DNA of 35,831 nucleotides, from the NCBI RefSeq assembly GCF_022376445.1, contig NW_025955357.1, forward strand, positions 1 to 35,831. The letters are read 5' to 3'. The position numbers and the translations under genes are program-made. Shown here piece by piece: positions 9,894-20,767 of the stretch. The stretch is from Fomitopsis serialis (Eukaryota > Basidiomycota > Agaricomycetes > Polyporales > Fomitopsidaceae). Each line of letters begins with the position of its first letter. Positions within the stretch are counted from its first letter, which is position 1. The notes under the pieces are model-generated. The model worked only from the letters and a program-made list of their open reading frames with translations. It was not told the DNA's origin and searched no databases.

Positions 9894-11207
9894 ATGCTCG
9901 GGACCATCGACTACTCGGTTATCGTGCCCGCCTACAAAGAGGCGAGCAACCTGCGCCCGCTCGTGACGCGCATCTTCGCCGCATTGAACCGCATCGACTC
10001 GCCCGTACCCGCGGGCCAGGTAGAGATCATCGTCGTGGACGACAACTCGCGCGACGGCTCCGTCGAGGTCGTCCAAGCACTACAGCAGGAGGGTTACAAC
10101 GTCCGCATCGTGGTTCGCACGACGGAGCGCGGGCTGAGCAGCGCGGTCGTGCGGGGCTTCCAGGAGGCGCAGGGCGATAACATGTTGTGTATGGATGCGG
10201 ACTTGCAGGTGAGTTGGCATGCGGTGTGGAAAGCCCGTTCGCCAGTACGGGGTCCCGAGTATGGACGGCAAACCCCCGTCATTCGATATCGCCGTCGCTT
10301 CGCAGTGACGAGGAATGAATGTCTCTCCTCGTATGCACGGGGGTCTTGATCCAGGGCTTGTTTCTCACTCCCTCTGCCTCTGCCAACCAACATTGTCTGG
10401 GATGAAAAGATATGGCGTATGGCCTGAGCAGAGGTGCGGGCCGGATATGCACTCAACACCACTACCCCCGAGCGACTCTTCTCCTATACCTGCAGCCCAC
10501 CCAACGGCCCTTGGGGGCGTACTATGCTGGATTCGCCTATGGACGACTTGTATTCACAGTTCGCTTTATCCGGTATCATATCAAAGCGTGACAGCTGTTC
10601 TGACATAACCCAGCATCCACCAGAATACGTACCGCAAATGCTCGCTGCCATGTCCGAAACGAAACTCTTCGTGCTCGGGACACGGTATGGTGGCGGTGCC
10701 GGTGCCGTAGACGAGGGCTGGCCCCTCTACCGTCGCGTTATCTCAAACGGCGCTCGTCTGCTCGCCCTCCCGCTCACCTCCGCAAGCGATCCCATGTCTG
10801 GCTTCTTTGGCATTCGGAAAGAAGCTGTGCGTATTCCCATCATCACTGTTATGTCCTACATCTGTTCATACCCCAGGCAGTTCCTGAAGGCCAAGAATCT
10901 CAACGTGAGCGGCTTCAAGATCGCCCTCGAGCTCCTTGTCAAGGCGCAGATCCACTCCAACGCGATTGCGGAGGTGCCGTTCGCGTTCGGGCTGCGTGCA
11001 GCGGGCGAGAGCAAGCTGACGAGCAAGGTGATGCGGCTCTACATCGAGCAGCTGCTCGAGCTGTACTGGTACGGCTACAACGGCCTCATTGCGTTCGCAT
11101 TCCTGCTGTTCATCGCGCTTATCTTCCTCGTGTGGCGGTATCTGACCACGAGCAGCGAGCCGCTGATGGCGACAACGGTGCAAGGAGGGGGGCACGGGAG
11201 AGGCTAG
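9894..11207 (+). CDS. DPM1: Dolichol-phosphate mannosyltransferase (yeast-type, membrane-anchored)
   Basis: Exons 9894-10208, 10614-10826 and 10881-11207; 855 nt, 284 residues. The enzyme transfers mannose from GDP-mannose to dolichyl phosphate at the ER, supplying N-glycosylation, O-mannosylation and GPI anchors. Seen: GT2 fold start YSVIVPAYKEASNL, nucleotide-binding VDDNSRDG, and the DxD motif at residues 101-103 in MDADLQ, which joins perfectly to HPPE across intron 1. SDPMSGFFGIRK and GFKIALELLVKA follow. A C-terminal hydrophobic helix (LIAFAFLLFIALIFLVW) makes this the yeast-like form with its own anchor, rather than the soluble form needing DPM3. Intron 1 is 405 nt, far longer than its neighbours; intron 2 is 54 nt. 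Confidence 0.95.
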
Positions 11208-12214
11208 TGAGTGGTACCGCTGGACATTTGAGTTGTGTATCATGCGTAATATATACCCCTCTATTCATTGAATGGGCCGGGCGTTCGTACGTGCGTTAGC
11301 TTGGGCAGCTCTCCGGATTCATGTTGGGGGGACCGCGGAGCGAACGATTGTGTCTCTTGATGGCTGATGCTGTGGTTCGCAGGGCCATAGTACTAGGCGA
11401 TTCTCAGTGGTCGTCGCACTCAAGCCTGCTGTCGACGCAACTCGTTTGAGCCCGCCACGCATGTACTCACGCTCACGGTGATACCATTAGTTGCCAGACG
11501 CTCACCAGACCACCGTGGCTTCTTTCCATCGGCCGTAGTAAGGGGGCTGTGTGTCCAGTTGGTGAGTATCATATATATCATTGGATCAACAAGATTTGTC
11601 GTCTTGAACAAACGCCGTTGTAGGGATGACAGAAGATCGTGCAATAGTCTTGCTGAATGTTATCTCACGAGGGAAAAGGCCGAGGTGACGATCGACAGAT
11701 TCATGACCATCCTACAACGCGTGAGTGTATCTGACTGAAGTCTCACGACGGGTTTTCATTCCGGATGACGGCCACAGCAACGCCAGAGATGGGAGCATTC
11801 GTAGGGGCCTCCCATGCCCGCTTTCGGTGAGCACACTGTCCCTCTCTGCACACCCGTCAGAACGCAGTTGAGAAGCTGTCGGCGCCGAACTTGACAAGCG
11901 GGTGGTAGTCGCACTTGTGTACACATTCACTACGCCACGCAGTGATAGGATCATCATCATCACCACGTCTTCTCGACATGAAGGCAATGCATGTTTCATG
12001 GTTGACAGAAGGTCGGTAAGTGATATCCCCTGAATATCTATCGTGCTCGATTGGTGGATGCAACATGATCTTACTGAGCCCACTGACAACTTGATCGGCG
12101 GTCAGTCGTCAAACGATGCAGTGCTGGCTCCGGATAGAGTATAAAATGCGCAAGGCGGCTCAGACTTTAAACGAGACTGCTTCTGGCTGCATAGCGACCA
12201 TTTTCGAATCCGCC
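11208..12214. other. Intergenic between DPM1 and the DUF6534 gene
   Basis: About 1 kb. Only short open frames, none recognisable on either strand. A stretch near 11625-11730 (EDRAIVLLNVI, EKAEVTIDRFM) looks mildly protein-like, but no gene model could be built. The right part should hold the promoter of the next gene. Confidence 0.4.
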
Positions 12215-14112
12215 ATGTTCTCCCCGAGCGATGAAGTGACCACGAACCTTGGCGCGCTCCTTGTAGGTAAGCATACATGCTTTCCGGGTTCATTCTTTCG
12301 TTTGTGACACACACTCACAGGTAACATCGCAAACGCAATGTACGTCTCTATCGGCGACCCTCAGATACTCCCCGCCTGTTGACCGCATCGCATGCAGCTT
12401 GTTTGGTGTGACGACTGTCCAAACGTATGCATACTGGAACAATCGTGGTTCAGACAGCGTCATCTTGGTCATATTGGTGGGTGCAACTTACGCAGACGAA
12501 ATAGATGCTTTGCGCTGACGTGGTTGGCCGGCAGTTGGCGTTGTGCTGGTGAGATTTCCCGATGCCCTATGTCTTTGGTAGGTCACTGAAACCTCCTAGG
12601 GTGATCGACATCTTGCATCTTGCCTTGTTCACCAAAACTACCTACACATACGCAATAACGGACTTCGCAGATCCTGCTGCCCCGCAACAAATATTATGGT
12701 ACGTAGTTGCATTAATTTGATATGTTGTCTGTGCCATAACCTCACGCCGGACAGGACCTTCCCGGTGCGCCCTTTGTTCTGACATATCATGTGAGTGGTG
12801 CTGACGTTATCATTAGGTGCTCATATTCTTGACGGTCGGTGCAGTCTTCTTTATTGCTACCCATGCCCAGTAATTAGAATTGCAGCACAGGGTGCCAGCG
12901 ACTTCATCGTACGCAGGTAACCATTTCTCGGCACATGCTCTGAAGGGCTTACGGAGCGACAATTCTGAATATTTCTGCAGTATATTCACTCGACGCGTCT
13001 GGAAGCGTGAGTGGCACTCAGTGTGGTCTAGAGACTTGGGAAGAGTGACGTGTCCGCCCACAATAGTGAGCAACCGAAATACGTTACTTACTGCCTGCCT
13101 AGTGAGCATTCCAGATTCCAACTTAAGTCTCGACACTTATTGCTGTGTAGCTACTAAGTAGCGCGACGACAACCGGTGCGTCAATGATCCTGTGACGCGA
13201 GTAGCCTTTGTGGTTTCTGATGCCCCTCTTGGGTCGTTTAGCAATTGACTGGGGTGAGCATTGAGTCCATTCATGGCGACTGCGCTGGCTTACCACTCGT
13301 GGCAATCGAAGCTTTCGCAGCCTTGAGGTGATGAAATTGCACGCAGGGACATTCATCTCCGCTCATGCTATGAATAGCATTTCTGTATCTAGTTTTGATA
13401 CATGGCGAACCACGAAGTTCTCGGTCAGCACATTGCAAGTCCTGTAACAGGATTGTCACTGACCATCATCGCACAGGCGCTCTTGTATACAGGTCTGACC
13501 AGCGCTATCATCGGGGACGTACTCATCGCCGGATCCCTGTGCATAATTCTAAGACAACGCTTGAAGGATATTCCAGGGTGCGTATCCCATGAGCACTCGA
13601 ACTCGTTCATCTCACGCAAAGACGGTGTAGTTCGCGAACGAGCTACGCAATGCGGTTGCTCATGGCTTATAGTATTGAAACCGGAGCTTTGACAAGGTAG
13701 ATCGACGCCTGCTCGGTGAGACACTGGTTGACTGTCTGTGTAGTGCGTGCACGTTAGCATGCCTCGTAACGGTAAACGCAACATCACTCATCTATCATTA
13801 TGTTTGCTGAGAATTGTGCGTATAGTTTGCCACTGTGCGTCATAACTATGCCTACATGGTGTTGTATCTGCTCTTGTCCAAGTGTGAGTAATCATCAACT
13901 TGAGGTCTCGATGACAACGTGATGCATCTTGCACTATGAAAGTTTACTTGAACGCGCTACTGGCAACTCTCAACGCACGTCGTAGCCTCAGAGCTGTTAC
14001 CGCCAATCCAGGACTGGAGCAACCCTCGATACCAGTGATCGGCGGAAGGGCAATCGGTCAAGTAAACGACAGCTTGGTATGGTGTGCTTGTCCACAATGC
14101 CGACGCTGCTGA
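12215..14112 (+). CDS. DUF6534-type seven-helix membrane protein, about 18 exons
   Basis: Exons: 12215-12266, 12321-12339, 12398-12476, 12535-12548, 12600-12698, 12755-12764, 12817-12838, 12886-12916, 12981-13006, 13067-13101, 13151-13175, 13242-13253, 13321-13327, 13393-13423, 13477-13577, 13687-13771, 13826-13883, 13943-14112; 876 nt, 291 residues, no internal stop. The product has the DUF6534 pattern of basidiomycete seven-helix proteins: LGALLVGNIANAILFGVTTV, YTYAITDFADP, GASDFIVRSIFTRRVWKLSN, TSAIIGDVLIAGSLC, and the closing YLNALLATLNARRSLR. The family function is unknown; receptor- or sensor-like roles have been guessed. Exons of 7, 10, 12 and 14 nt are inferred from splice sites plus family fit. 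Exons 11-13 and the end of exon 18 are least certain. Confidence 0.8.
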
Positions 14113-14533
14113 CGATCGCATTCTAGGTAACTCAACAGAGTACCTCGGAAATTATCACAGAATATCATCAACTCAATGCTTCTCATACGGTATCCGAGGT
14201 AAGATAGCCACCGCATGCGCCTGATAGTCTCATCATCGAATGCCTCTATGCAGAATAAGGATGGCATTACCACTCAGATGTCCGACGATTCAGGGACAGT
14301 ATTCAGCCATGGTAACCTGCCAATGCGATGGGAAGGCACGATCCATAGTGTCTAGTCTTCACGTCTGTGTTTACGTATCTATTGCATTTGCTTCTCGATG
14401 GGCATGCAAAGTTATCGCTAGTATCGGGGTAGTCCTTTTCACCCATGAGTGTCCAAAGGCGACTGCACATTTCCCAATATTTACAATGCGATACAAATGA
14501 GGTAGTCCTCAAACCTCGAGCACAGGTTCAGAG
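14113..14533. other. Convergent intergenic region
   Basis: Lies between the 3' ends of the DUF6534 gene (+) and the Sld3 gene (-). Nothing recognised beyond presumed 3' UTRs. Confidence 0.45.
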
Positions 14534-17039
14534 CTACTTTCCTTGCTGTCGAGCACGCTTCGGCTTTGTGGGAGTATCCGTCACTACCAGATGAGCATTC
14601 TTCCCCATCCAACCCAGTACGTCTTCGTCTTCATCGTCCTCGTCCTCGTCTTCCGTCGAAGCAGAATCCTTGGCCCTCGCACGCTGCGAGCCCATACCCG
14701 ATCCAAGCAGCAGTACATCCGGCGAGCTCTGCAGCGTCCACTCATCCTCATCTTCGTCACCTTCGACGATGCTGCCCAAATCGCACTTGGGCAACGGCGG
14801 AATACTCGCTCCGTCGCTCCGTGCAGCGTCTCCAAGTGCGGCCGCCTGTGAGTTTCCCGTCTGCCCCGCGCGCTCCTTAGGCTTGACGGGCGTCGCCGCG
14901 ACGAGCGTGACGCTCTTCGCGCTACTCTTCGTGCGGGCAAGCGCCTTAGCTGCACCAGCGTCCAGAAGTTGCGTCTTCGCCTTCTGCGCCGCAGCCCTCG
15001 CCCTCGCCTGTTCCTTCTCCCGCGCCTTCGCCTGCGCCTTGCCTTTGAACGCCGTGGTCATGCTCACCTCCCGCACGATGGCGCGCTTCCTGAGGGCGTT
15101 CCCGGGGCCGGTGCTCATCGAACGCGCGCGTTCCTGCTCCAGGGACATTGAGAGCGAACGCGATCGTGCTAGCTCGAGCTCGCGTGGATCTGGTGGGACG
15201 TCTTTCGCGTGCGATTTCGATCGAGATGAGATTGAGGCATGCTGAGAGGACGTGGACGACTTGAGACGCTTGGCGGCAGGACGCGGCGAGACAGGCGGTG
15301 TGGATATAGGAGAGTCTGGTTCGTCCATAAAGGACGAGTCTTGGAATACCTTGGAGCGAAGAAGCTTGCATAGGTCTGGCAGACATGCCTTGAACCTGAG
15401 GGTTATGGATGAGCATTCGGTATCCAGCGACAGGTCAATGCTGCTGGACAAGACTGACCGCGGCTCGACGACGTCCTCGCAGAAAATCTGCATCCAGTCC
15501 CGCTCGTCCTCGACTCTCTGTTTGCCTTTAGCCCGTGCGGTTGTGCCCCAATCGCGTTGGGCATCCTGAGCATCAAGTGCAGACATGAGCTGCCACATCG
15601 ACAGCTTGTCCATGAAGAGCTCGAGACACTCCTCGAAAGAGGGGCCCTGCGGGGAAGGTGTAGGCTCCCTCTGTTTCCGCTTGCGTTTCTTAGACGGCGA
15701 AAGGTGCACTGGGAGCTCAGCCCGCAGCTCTTCGTTGGGAGGTGTCGGTGCGCCAGGAAGGGAGAGGAGAAGGAAATGCATAATAATCTGCACTTGCACT
15801 CTGTTGTCGTTCATTAGCGTCGACACGACTGCACAAACACAAACCGCGACAGAGATACACACTCGCGCTGCTCCATCCTCGCAAGCCACCGGTCCTTCCA
15901 GGCTTCTTCTGCGTCAAACACGCTCACCGCACCGGATGCATCTTGTGTCTGTTGCTCCAGCTCTGCATCGCCTTTGGCGTTCCGGTAGGCGAGCCACATC
16001 ATCTGCTCCTCATGGTCTTCTGAGTGGCGGTCGTCTTCGATTAGCTGGTTGATGCGGCTGTGGTACTTCTGGGATGCCGACCGCGGAGTTAGGAGGAGCG
16101 GGCGAAGGAGGTCGTGCAGGGGATGTGAAGGGACGCCAGAGGACGAGCATGGTGACGTCGGGGGTAACTGAATTCGTAAGAGTGATGCAACGAGACCACG
16201 GAGGGGGCAATGGACTGTAGATCAAGGGCGCATAAGGCATGAGCGACGTCTTATGTATCGGCGAATTTAGATTGATATTGCACGGGGATCAGGCTGGCAT
16301 ACATGTGCCCTTTTCGACGAAACACATAGAGAGAGGACATCCCACTTCGCGCGTTGGGATCGTAACGCCCCAGAGTCATTCCGTTCTCGCCAGCACCAAG
16401 GTCAAACGGCGCATGAATGCCACCCGCAGAGAAATGGGCGAAGCACTGGGAAAAGCGAGGGTACTTGTCGAAAAGGTGTCAACGAACAATTACCAGGTAA
16501 CCTCGAATTCGATTGAAGACAGCTCTATATGAGATGGATCTGGCTCTCGCACAGACCTGCAACCAGGGAGAGGCGCAATATATTGCTATTGCAACAAGGA
16601 AGTACCCATGCAAAGATCACCGGAAAGCAAGCAAACAGTGCTAGATTCCAGGCGAAGTGCCGGAGGACAGCATGCCATGGAAGCTGACTTGACGTGGTAG
16701 AAGAATGCGATGTACTCAACTCGCCCCCTTCCTGTTTGTAGTATCTCGTATAATCACAAGGAACATGAGCAGTGTGACAGGTAGTTATCTCGAGTCGCCA
16801 GCCAGTCTCCCCGCGCAAGATAGACGAAAGGTTGCCTCGAATGGAAGACGCACCTCGGGGAGCCATAAAAATCGTAGATAAACCTGTCTTGCATATATCG
16901 CTGCTGCGGTAGTACTATGTTCCTCGTCATAGCATAGGACCTCGTTGTTCAGCGCACGCTCCTGGGCAATTGTCCACTTGACAGGGCATTCTGCTGATAG
17001 GGAGTAAACGGGGGGTAAAACCGTAGTCATGATGACCAT
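14534..17039 (-). CDS. SLD3: Sld3-type DNA replication initiation regulator, with an apparent 1-nt frameshift
   Basis: Exons about 17039-16854, 16214-15863 and 15800-14534, ~601 residues. Sld3 brings Cdc45 to the loaded MCM helicase and, once CDK-phosphorylated, binds Dpb11. Seen, in order: N-terminal KWTIAQERAL and YLRFLWLPE; SHPLHDLLRPLLLTPRSASQ; WLARMEQRE-VQVQIIMHFLLL-SLPG (joined over a 62-nt intron); a Lys/Arg patch (SPSKKRKRKQRE); FMDKLSMWQLMSALD; DWMQIFCEDVVEP; then a long basic Ser-rich tail with an acidic stretch. These match the fungal SLD3 family from memory. Intron 1 is long (639 nt), and exon 2 changes frame inside a five-base C run (plus-strand G run 16203-16207); one more base would give a continuous ESIAPLRGLVASLLR. 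It is either a sequencing error or real damage. Confidence 0.75.
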
Positions 17040-17299
17040 AGCTAGCCAGTCTATCAGATGATCTCAGCCAAGTGTTCCCTCAGCGCATATAGCTCTGTGC
17101 AGAACACCAAAGAAGTCGCAGAGATGCAGACCGTGTCGGACGTGTCGAGGTGGCAGCTGGGTGGCAGAGTGACGCGACGCGCCGACGCGTGTGTCACTCA
17201 CACCAACTGTCACAGTCTCGTGACCTTTGTTACGCCACCTTGAGCGCTTGACTCCGACCATCCTACAGCCAGTGAGCATCCATCTTCACTGGCAACTAA
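17040..17299. other. Sld3 upstream region
   Basis: Presumed promoter of the minus-strand Sld3 gene. No distinct motif recognised. Confidence 0.35.
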
Positions 17300-17901
17300 A
17301 TGGAATACCCTCCTCCTCCTCAACCCATGCCAACCCCTCCTCAACGTTTCAATATTCGCATTCAAGTCCTCGCAGATCAGCAGCCGCGTTCCCCACAGTC
17401 AAACCCACTGCCGGTGTTATCACCAAACCAGAGCTCTCAGTGCTGAGGCACAACCGTCGCCGTCCAGAACGAAGGTGGCTAACGCTACTGCATGGGCAGC
17501 AACCGTTGCGTCGCGTCCTTCATCAAGTTCGCATAGGTCAGAAGTTCGGACGGACTTGCATGTTCAAACGTTTAAGTGGCGCAGACAGGCCAACAAGTAC
17601 CAATCGGTGAAAAAGCCACGGACGGGGCGAAAGCTGTCCTCCCGGGCTGTCGGGTGGGGCCGACAGGCGGTTGTGGCTTCGTACCGCTGTAGATGAACCC
17701 GTCAGAAGGCGCGAATGCGACGCCGCAAGCGTGGTTGGGTTCCGGCGTTGGAGCACCGAGCACGTTCGAAGGTATTGGCTCATCGAAGGTATTGGTTCAA
17801 GTCGTCGCTATCGGTGGTCATTTTCAGACAGTGACCGTGTCACCATGCCAGTTGCTTCCGAGTCGGTTCTTGTAACGCCTCCGCATAGTCCCCCGGAATG
17901 A
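17300..17901 (+). pseudogene. Possible small proline-rich gene, frame-broken (unrecognised)
   Basis: An ATG at 17300 opens a proline-rich frame (MEYPPPPQPMPTPPQRFNIR) that hits a stop at about 17447. Shifting one frame gives another coding-looking stretch (AEAQPSPSRTKVANATAWA, HVQTFKWRRQANKYQS) that reaches a plausible donor at 17609. A third segment ends RYRWSFSDSDRVTMP...TPPHSPPE at a stop at 17901. No intron of normal size bridges the first shift. I do not recognise the protein. It could be a decayed gene, a real gene I could not splice, or coincidence. A 17-bp tandem duplication lies inside it at 17766-17799. Confidence 0.25.
17766..17799. repeat. 17-bp tandem duplication
   Basis: TCGAAGGTATTGGCTCA is followed directly by TCGAAGGTATTGGTTCA, identical but for one base. 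A 17-bp duplication shifts frame, consistent with damage to the doubtful gene around it. Confidence 0.8.
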
Positions 17902-18238
17902 CAGCGGTCAAATATCGCGCTCTATGTGCCGTCATGAAGGACGTTCGGTGCACATACGGAGATAGTGCATATACTGTAATATCGTGTCCTTGTGGGGCAA
18001 TTGCCAGTGGTGCATCGAAACGTTGAATCTGAAGCCTGAAGCTCTGAAGGTCTAATCGGGAATACATAGTTTTGGACGTGCAATCGTGCCGCACTGACAA
18101 GCTGTAGCAAGGCAAGACATAAGTACATAACAACTACAAATAGTCCACCCGAACGCAACGATATATCCATAGATTGCTGAAGAGTCAGATCAGAACCTCA
18201 CACCCACTCAGTACAGAGAAGATGCTGCGCGACGTAGC
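17902..18238. other. Intergenic, 3' flank of the caspase-domain gene
   Basis: No gene recognised; presumed 3' UTR of the minus-strand C14 gene. Confidence 0.4.
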
Positions 18239-20726
18239 TCATGGAGACGAGGCTTTACAAGTCAGAACGCAGATGAACTCATCCCAGGTATCTGTGAAGG
18301 CGGGGTCTTTCCGGTTTTGCTGCGAGCTGCGCGAACTCCTGTCGAGCACTGATGGTTGTGGCACACTTCGCATGTCCGCGTACGACGTCGACACAAAAAC
18401 CTTCAGGAAGCCCGTATCGACCTTGGACCCCGACGGCAGAGAGAAACGCAAGCTGTCCGTTCCAGACGCCCCGTAGCCAATAGCGAGCCTCCCCTTCTGA
18501 AGAAGAGGCGGCGTCATGCTCGGCGAGTGTGGCAAATACCAAGACTGTAGCACTGCTCAATGTCATCGACTAGAAAATGACGGAAGTCCACACACCTGAA
18601 CACTGTAGTCATTCGGATCGAAGTAGAACACGTACGGAAAGAGATCGTGCTCCGTGTCGTTGACCAGTGTGAGGCCATAGTAGGGTTCCATGTCCGTGAT
18701 GATGGCTTCTTGTACGGAGTCTACATTGAAAGACGAATCTTGCGCGCATACGACCTTTTCTGCGAGAGAGCTGAAGTAGTTGTCGCCTATGGGTTGTAAC
18801 AGGGGTCGAAGGCCGGATCCCGGGACAATTTCTAATTTGCGAAGTTCTATGGCAAGTTCGCCCTTGAAAGGCGCTTGTGGATGATGTCGATACAAGTGGA
18901 AGTTGAAACGAGCGACGGCGTCCAATGTTTCCGAGACATCCCCACGAGGGATGTTCAGTACACGACTGGCGTGCCTTGCTACGAGCGGGTCACAGCGTTC
19001 CAGCTGCCAACCAATCCCGGTGCCCAGATGGACAGCAACGTCACTGTAGTCGTTCGGTCCAACCACAGAGCAATGACTGCCTACGGGATAATGAAAGCGC
19101 GCTTTCATCGTAGAGGAGTTCCACTTGGATACAACCACCCTGAAGTCGCGCAGCGCTTCAGAAAGCGTGGCCGGTGGTTTGCATACAAGAATGGATTGCA
19201 GAGCCTCGACGTGCGTGGCAGTAAAGATAACGTTCTGGACGGTGTCGATCGACGTGCCGTAGCTGGTCTCCACGACGAATTCTGTGCCTTCCACAACACC
19301 ATGAATGCTACCCGCTTGAACGGACAACGCTCCGTCAAGTTTCTGTTTCGTGACCCGGAAGGAGCGTGACCTGTCGACGAGCTTCGTAGCATTGAAGAGG
19401 ACCCTGTCCTTGTTGATCCCCTCGCATTGAGGATGCTGGTGCCGCAGCTGCACGAGCTCGATGAGGCGTGCATACGTTAATTCGGCGAGATTTTGTGAGC
19501 AGAGTGTCTTCAACAAATTGAGGGTAAAAGCTCCATGCGGTTCGGGTACCCGCGACGCTTCAAGAGCCTGCTCATCCGGGCGACACGCGGCCATGAGAAC
19601 GTGGGACTGCATAGCTTTATAGAGGAAGCCTGTCGGCGCCATCGTGCTCGCAGAGCGTGTCGACAGCCCCCATCTCCATATGTTCTCGTCTAGTGCGGGA
19701 GGAACAGGAGAAGGCGAAACGTTGGGAGGGACTGCACGAGGTATCATGTCGAGTGGGCCTCGCGACATACCGCCGGAATGGCACGAGTCGAAGATCGCAG
19801 TCTGTGAGCTATTGAGCGTCAATGAACCTAAATTGCATACTGCACGACTCACGATGTTGTCTCCTTTCTCATGGGCCAACTGTCGCATTAGCCCGTCAAA
19901 GGTGCGGTCGGGGATGCCGTAGATAACCTCGCCTTCAGCGTCGCTTGGGCCCTCGTCGTGAGGAACGATCGTTTCGATCATGTTACCGTCCGCAAGCCAA
20001 TTGGTGGGAGCCTCGACGCGAGAACCGTGACCAGCATAGAAGAAGACAATCGCATCACCCTTGCGAATGTTATCGTTCTGTATGAGGTGGTCCATAAACG
20101 CGTTGAGGATCGCAGAGCGAGTTGCGTCCTGGTTCGACAAGGAAAGGATCCTGGAGGGCGGGACACGGAGTGCATCGGTTAGGAAGTACTGAAAGTCCTT
20201 TCCATCGTTGACACATCCGGACAAGTCGGGGATGTTTTCGTTCTTGTAGGAGTCGATGGTGACAATCAGCGCGAAGAGGCGAAGGTCGGACCCCGGCTGT
20301 ATGACTTCGTTGGCGGCGGTCTCGACCAAGATGGGGGTGTTTTCCACCTTCGGGGTGGACAAAAGAGAGCTCTCTGCCCTGCACAGATTAGGCTGTGAAT
20401 ACTCAACGTGCATAAAAGCAATATCAACGGGCACAGGAAGAGGACCCACTTTACAGCTACGCCTGCCACATCAGTCATCCACGTGTCAGCATATTGTGGA
20501 ATGCTTAATTAAGTGGCTTACCGGGGCCCTTCTCCGCGCTACGAAGCCTCCATCAGCGATAAATCCAAACTGTAGGCCGATGAGCTTACCTCACAGGACC
20601 ACCCGCAGTCGCAATGACAGCGCGCACCGCGTCCGAGTCTGCCTGCACAGCATCTGGATGTCCACCTCGATCGTGATCCGACTTAGATTGTCTGAAGGAA
20701 GATAGCCAACGAGAGAATCTTCCCAT
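18239..20726 (-). CDS. Caspase-domain (peptidase C14, metacaspase-like) protein
   Basis: Exons 20726-20590, 20462-19853, 19801-18596 and 18544-18239; 2259 nt, 752 residues. The p20-like core starts FALIVTIDSYKNENIPDLSG with CVNDGKDF. The catalytic dyad is visible: His191 in FFYAGHGSR and Cys256 in DSCHSGG. RPDEQALE and PHGAFTLNLL follow, then a long C-terminal module found in expanded basidiomycete C14 families (TLVNDTEHDLFPYVFYFD, SWYLPHSPSM, LAIGYGASG, DTGFLKVFVSTSYADM). Such proteins are predicted Arg/Lys-directed cysteine proteases or signalling proteins; the substrate is unknown. The start at 20726 is supported by a TATATATA element about 33 bp upstream and by correct phase, but intron 1 (127 nt) and the N-terminus are uncertain. 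Intron 2 is 51 nt, stop-free and in frame. Confidence 0.87.
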
Positions 20727-20758
20727 GGTCGTGGAGTGCCCCGCATTCGAGTTCTGAC

Positions 20759-20767
20759 ATATATATA
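20759..20767 (-). promoter_or_regulatory. TATA box of the caspase-domain gene
   Basis: ATATATATA lies about 33 bp upstream of the proposed start codon at 20726 in an otherwise mixed-composition region. The short distance implies a short 5' leader. Confidence 0.5.

Noticed and set aside
14670..15245. Plus-strand 191-codon frame opposite Sld3
   Set aside because: Antisense shadow of the basic Ser/Ala-rich tail of Sld3. No motif.
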